DNA of 15,687 nucleotides from Granulicella sp. (GTDB taxonomy: Bacteria > Acidobacteriota > Terriglobia > Terriglobales > Acidobacteriaceae), in the NCBI GenBank assembly GCA_003133205.1, contig PKWK01000413.1:15956-31642 (forward strand). The letters are read 5' to 3'. How positions within the stretch are numbered: the first letter of the stretch is position 1; every line of letters begins with the position of its first letter. The translations under genes and the position numbers were made by a program. Positions 12,196-15,687 of this stretch are shown here, in pieces. The notes beneath the pieces are model-generated. The model made no database searches and was not told the DNA's origin. It saw only the letters and a program-made list of their open reading frames with translations.

Positions 12196-15017
12196 CTTCC
12201 ACTACCACTGCAGGATTCACAATTGAGCCGGTTTTCTCAGCCCCCGGCGCTCACAGCTTCGATGGCGTTGAATTCACGCTCCGTGACGCTCTCATCCAGT
12301 CGGGCTCCGGCAAGACCGTGTTTGAGCAGAAGGACTGTGAAGTCCCCACCTCATGGTCCCAGACCGCGATCAACATCGCGGCTAGCAAGTATTTTCATGG
12401 GACGCTTGGTACTCCGGAGCGCGAGTTTAGCGTGAAGCAGCTCATCACCCGCGTTGTCGACACGATCACGAAGGCTGGCATCTCTGCCGGTTATTTCGAT
12501 GGCGTTGAAAGCGCTACTGCTTTCCAGAACGACCTCAAGTTTCTATTGGTCAATCAGAAGGTGGCGTTCAACTCTCCGGTATATTTCAATGTGGGCTGCG
12601 CCTCTCTTGAGCCGGAGAACACTGGTGGCAATTGGCACTGGAACGCGGAGACGAAAGAAGTTGAGTTCGGGAATACCGGATACAACAACCCCCAGTGCTC
12701 CGCTTGCTTTATCAACCCGGTACAAGATTCGATGTCCTCGATTCTTGACCTCGCCAAGACGGAAGGGATGCTGTTCAAGTGGGGATCGGGCACCGGTACG
12801 AACCTCTCAGTTCTGCGTGGATCCACCGAGAAGCTTTCGGGTGGCGGCACGGCGTCAGGCCCTCTCAGTTTCATGAAGGGTTTCGATGCTTTCGCCGGTG
12901 CGATCAAGTCGGGCGGCAAAACCCGGCGTGCCGCCAAGATGGTAATCCTCGACGCCGATCATCCGGATATCGAGGACTTCATCGCGGCGAAGGGCAAGGA
13001 AGAGTTGAAGGCAGCGGCTCTTGTACGCGAAGGTTACGACGGCAGCGGTCCCGATTCAGAGGCCTATGCTTCGATTGCGTATCAGAACGCCAACAACTCC
13101 GTCCGCGTCACCGACGAGTTCATGGAAGCGGCCATCAACGGCCGTGACTGGGACCTCAAGGCTCGCAAAGACGGCACCACGACGAAGACGATCAAAGCGG
13201 CTGATCTGCTTCGCCAGGTGGCCACTGAGACACACCTTTCCGGTGACCCCGGAATGCAGTTCGATACCACCATCAATTCGTGGCACACGGCCAAGGTCTC
13301 TGGACGCATCAACGCTTCCAATCCTTGCTCCGAGTACATGTTCCTTGATGACTCCGCCTGCAACCTTGCCAGCTTCAACCTGGTCAAGTTCCTCCAGCCG
13401 AATGGCGAGTTCGACGCCGTTTCGTTTTGCGCAGCAGTCCGGTTGCTTGTTATTGCAATGGACATCCTTGTAGACATGGCAGGCTACCCCACGCAGCAGA
13501 TCACGCAGAACTCGCATGATTTTCGCCCGCTGGGTCTTGGCTACGCCAACCTCGGCGCGCTTCTGATGAATCTGGGGCTTCCCTACGACTCCACAGACGC
13601 ACGTTCGATGGCAGGGGCGATCACATCGCTGATGGGCGGTGCGGCGACCTTGGCGTCGGCTGAGATTGCTTCGAAGATGGACACCCTCGTCCCGGCAACC
13701 AACCTCTACAACGATTCAGCAACTGGCTCCTTCCCGGGCTATGCGATGAACTCGGTGTCGATGTTGGAAGTTGTGTCGATGCATCTGAAGGCAAGTACAA
13801 CGCTGGCCCACGATGCGACGACCGACGAATCCCGTTCGTTGGCAGCCGTAGCAGAGGGCCTGTGGAGTGATGCTCTGCAATCTGGGGCCGTAAATGGCTT
13901 CCGGAACGCGCAGCTCACGGTGCTCGCACCAACTGGAACGATCGGCTTTTTGATGGATTGTTCCACGACTGGCATCGAGCCAATGATGGGTCTGGTTGTC
14001 TACAAGAAGCTCGTCGGTGGAGGTTATATGACCCTCGTCAACGGCTCAGTCATCGCGGGTCTGACCCGCCTCGGATACAGCGAAGATGAGATTGCTGTAA
14101 TCGTGGCTCACCTCGAAGCAGAAGGTACAGTCGAAGGGGCTCCTGGCCTCCGCGATGACGACCTCGCTGTATTCGATGGAGCGTTCGTTCCCACCAAAGG
14201 AGTCCGTTCGATCCGTTGGGAAGGACACGTTGACATGATGGCTGCAGCGCAACCATTCCTGTCCGGCGCGATCTCCAAGACGGTGAACCTACCGAACAGC
14301 GCAACCGTCGACGATATCGCCGATGCGTACATCAAGGCGTGGCGCAGTGGCCTGAAAGCAATCGCAATCTACCGTGACGGCTCGAAGTCTGCCCAGCCCG
14401 TTAGCGTGACCAAGGAAACAACCAAATCTTTGGCTCTTGCTGATGCCGCGATGGAAGACCCCAACGGGCCTCCGGTTGCTCGGCGTCATCGTCTCAACGA
14501 CGACCGCACAGCAGTCACGCATAAATTCTCCTTCGGGGGTCACGAGGGTTACCTCACCGTGGGCCTCTACCCGAACGGCAAGCCTGGTGAGTTGTTCATC
14601 CGGATGTCCAAACAGGGATCCACGATCAATGGATTGATGGAGTCTTTCGCAACGCAATTCTCAGTGTCGCTGCAACATGGCGTACCGCTGGAAGTGCTGT
14701 GCGGCAAAATGGCCTTCACCAGCTTTGAGCCGTCCGGCTGGACTGGCAACGAGAAGATGGGCTACGCAAAATCCATCATGGATTACATCGGACGCTGGCT
14801 GCAGTTCCGATTCCTCGAAGGGGAACAACTTCCCCTCTTCGCGGCAAGCACTCCCGTGGCAGAGATCGCAGTCGCCGGCCCCAAGCCGGTTGCTGCCGTC
14901 TCAAAGTCACTTTCAGGGAATGCTCCATTCTGCGGCACCTGCGGCACTTTGACCGTTGTGACCGGCACATGCCATATGTGCCCCTCATGTGGAACAAGTG
15001 CGGGCGGATGCTCGTAG
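12192..15017 (+). CDS. nrdJ: Adenosylcobalamin-dependent ribonucleotide reductase (class II)
   Basis: The 941-aa protein reduces ribonucleotides to deoxyribonucleotides, using adenosylcobalamin to make the active thiyl radical. ATG 12192 follows AGAGAGGA (about 12177-12184). Key motifs are PQCSACFINP (Cys169, Cys172), a nucleotide-binding-site region FKWGSGTGTNLSVLR, NNSVRVTDEF, and NPCSE at 377-381 (Asn377, radical Cys379, Glu381). Cys390 follows 11 residues later in SACNLASFNL, matching the spacing of the class II active site. LAPTGTIGFLMDCSTTGIEP occurs near 577-596. The C-terminus has the redox cysteines CGTCGTL...CHMCPSCG. There is no N-terminal ATP-cone. The enzyme works under any oxygen level and needs no NrdB partner; none is present. 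All core residues are intact. Confidence 0.95.
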   Translation: MTSTTTAGFTIEPVFSAPGAHSFDGVEFTLRDALIQSGSGKTVFEQKDCEVPTSWSQTAINIAASKYFHGTLGTPEREFSVKQLITRVVDTITKAGISAGYFDGVESATAFQNDLKFLLVNQKVAFNSPVYFNVGCASLEPENTGGNWHWNAETKEVEFGNTGYNNPQCSACFINPVQDSMSSILDLAKTEGMLFKWGSGTGTNLSVLRGSTEKLSGGGTASGPLSFMKGFDAFAGAIKSGGKTRRAAKMVILDADHPDIEDFIAAKGKEELKAAALVREGYDGSGPDSEAYASIAYQNANNSVRVTDEFMEAAINGRDWDLKARKDGTTTKTIKAADLLRQVATETHLSGDPGMQFDTTINSWHTAKVSGRINASNPCSEYMFLDDSACNLASFNLVKFLQPNGEFDAVSFCAAVRLLVIAMDILVDMAGYPTQQITQNSHDFRPLGLGYANLGALLMNLGLPYDSTDARSMAGAITSLMGGAATLASAEIASKMDTLVPATNLYNDSATGSFPGYAMNSVSMLEVVSMHLKASTTLAHDATTDESRSLAAVAEGLWSDALQSGAVNGFRNAQLTVLAPTGTIGFLMDCSTTGIEPMMGLVVYKKLVGGGYMTLVNGSVIAGLTRLGYSEDEIAVIVAHLEAEGTVEGAPGLRDDDLAVFDGAFVPTKGVRSIRWEGHVDMMAAAQPFLSGAISKTVNLPNSATVDDIADAYIKAWRSGLKAIAIYRDGSKSAQPVSVTKETTKSLALADAAMEDPNGPPVARRHRLNDDRTAVTHKFSFGGHEGYLTVGLYPNGKPGELFIRMSKQGSTINGLMESFATQFSVSLQHGVPLEVLCGKMAFTSFEPSGWTGNEKMGYAKSIMDYIGRWLQFRFLEGEQLPLFAASTPVAEIAVAGPKPVAAVSKSLSGNAPFCGTCGTLTVVTGTCHMCPSCGTSAGGCS

Positions 15018-15043
15018 GCAGCTAACTACGTTTAGATACCACC

Positions 15044-15160
15044 ATGTGGGTGTACGCATAAGGTGAGATTGGTACCCCATAAGATAAGATCCGGTACCCC
15101 ATAAAGTGAGATTGGTACCCCAGATGTGGGTGGCCCAATAAAGCCGAGGTCTTGGCCCCA
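15044..15160. repeat. Tandem and nested short direct repeats downstream of nrdJ
   Basis: Three head-to-tail units of 21-22 bases lie at 15058-15078, 15079-15100 and 15101-15121. Each starts with ATAA and ends with GGTACCCC; the first contains AGGTGAGATTGGTACCCC. A degenerate fourth unit is at 15138-15159 (ends TTGGCCCC). Units 1 and 4 are both preceded by ATGTGGGTG plus 5 bases (15044-15052 and 15124-15132), so a larger block of 80 bases seems to be partly duplicated. Such arrays occur as multiple terminal repeats of insertion sequences or as iterons; I cannot tell which. Confidence 0.6.
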
Positions 15161-15192
15161 TAAGGCTGACCGGGAGGTTCGATTGTCGCCCA

Positions 15193-15456
15193 TCAGCGAT
15201 CATCTGAAAACGTACTTTTTTGGACATCCGCCGGTGCAGGGTTGGTATCGTCTTCTTTGGTGTCGAGGATACGGTTGAGTTTGAACCGCAGATAGTTGAA
15301 GTGGCTGTCCGGTGGATCGGCGAGCAGTTCCTCGATGGCGGGCAGGAAGTAGGCCAGGGAGCGGATCGGCGACAGCGCTGGCACATCATTTGGCCGGATC
15401 AGTCTGCGCAGAGACGCCAGGACGGAAGGCGGACTCGACAACGCGCAGAGGCACAT
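15193..15456 (-). pseudogene. C-terminal fragment of an unidentified protein
   Basis: A minus-strand frame encodes a credible protein end, LRRLIRPNDVPALSPIRSLA followed by YFLPAIEELLADPPDSHF and NYLRFKLNRILD, then a polar tail to TGA (15193-15195). The frame stays open back to a TAG at 15580-15582, but the upstream part looks non-coding and there is no ribosome site. The gene is probably truncated near the insertion-sequence end at 15576. I cannot name the family. The opposite-strand frame over the same bases (15220-15624) looks like a shadow. Confidence 0.4.
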
Positions 15457-15575
15457 CGCGCTGGTGCAGCATACGAGCTTGCCGGTGATCCATGGCGCTG
15501 GTCCGGATCGGGGTTTCAGGAAGGCGCAACTACAGGGCGAGGACCGTTGGGACGTAGTTGTATGAGCGCCGGTGC

Positions 15576-15687
15576 AAAACTAGGCCACAGTGCGCCGCTT
15601 GAGCGGCGTTCTGCGGCGGAGTAAAAGTAGGCCACCCGCCGGATCTTGATTTCGTGAACTATTGCCTTGATGGCATGGTTCATGGAA
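15576..15687 (+). mobile_element. Left end of an IS21-like insertion sequence (partial)
   Basis: Two near-identical direct repeats, AAAACTAGGCCAC (15576-15588) and AAAAGTAGGCCAC (15623-15635), are separated by 47 bases, with a CGCCGC/GCGGCG stem-loop between them (15593-15608). Multiple short repeats of the form A/G-rich plus GGCCAC are typical of the ends of IS21-family elements. The transposase gene would begin at or just beyond the window edge; I cannot identify a protein in the last 50 bases. The exact end and target duplication cannot be fixed from one side. Confidence 0.5.

Noticed and set aside
15220..15624. Plus-strand open frame of 134 codons in the last region
   Set aside because: It is antisense to the more protein-like minus fragment and runs into the IS-like repeats; translation is rich in Arg, Gly and Gln without recognisable motifs.

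Overview
This is a gene-dense accessory segment, probably part of a plasmid, integrative element or genomic island of a soil-type Gram-negative bacterium. By eye it is moderately GC-rich. Genes have strong AGGAG-type ribosome sites and often overlap by ATGA. The gene set (PRTRC genes, ArdC-like protein, RES/Xre pair, many small plasmid-type hypotheticals, insertion-sequence ends) indicates mobile DNA. Acidobacteriota is my best guess for the host, but the sequence does not prove it. No tRNA, rRNA or CRISPR array was seen.

Layout. Positions 1-1866 hold the 3' end of an unknown gene and a run of small plus-strand genes, including an HD-motif protein (717-1352). A minus-strand LuxR-type regulator (1814-2641) has a receiver-like domain that lacks the usual phosphorylation residues. 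Small accessory genes follow at 2760 and 3164. Next is a complete Xre/RES toxin-antitoxin operon (3650-4571); its promoter -10 box lies inside a perfect 13-bp inverted repeat. Two small plasmid-type genes (4648-4905, 4915-5142) come next.

The core (5298-11237) is a PRTRC cluster in the order E, C, orf76, F, B, orf162, ardC-like, orf111, ThiF. It contains the parts of a ubiquitin-like conjugation pathway: a small beta-grasp ubiquitin-like protein ending in glycine (C), an E2-like protein with a candidate catalytic cysteine (B) and an E1-like ThiF enzyme with a nucleotide-binding loop and a candidate catalytic cysteine. The JAB peptidase (protein A), protein D and the ParB protein usually linked to this system are not in the window. 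An HExxH metallopeptidase with an ArdC-like DNA-binding domain sits between the E2 and E1 genes.

Two small genes (11272-11836) and a membrane peptide (11998-12195) lead into a full-length adenosylcobalamin-dependent class II ribonucleotide reductase (12192-15017). The last 670 bases have no intact gene. They hold short tandem repeats, a minus-strand gene fragment and the repeat structure of an IS21-like insertion-sequence end that runs off the window.

Many plus-strand gene junctions from 3077 to 10359 carry a stem-loop of unrelated sequence just before the next gene, as if the region were built from separately terminated or processed cassettes.
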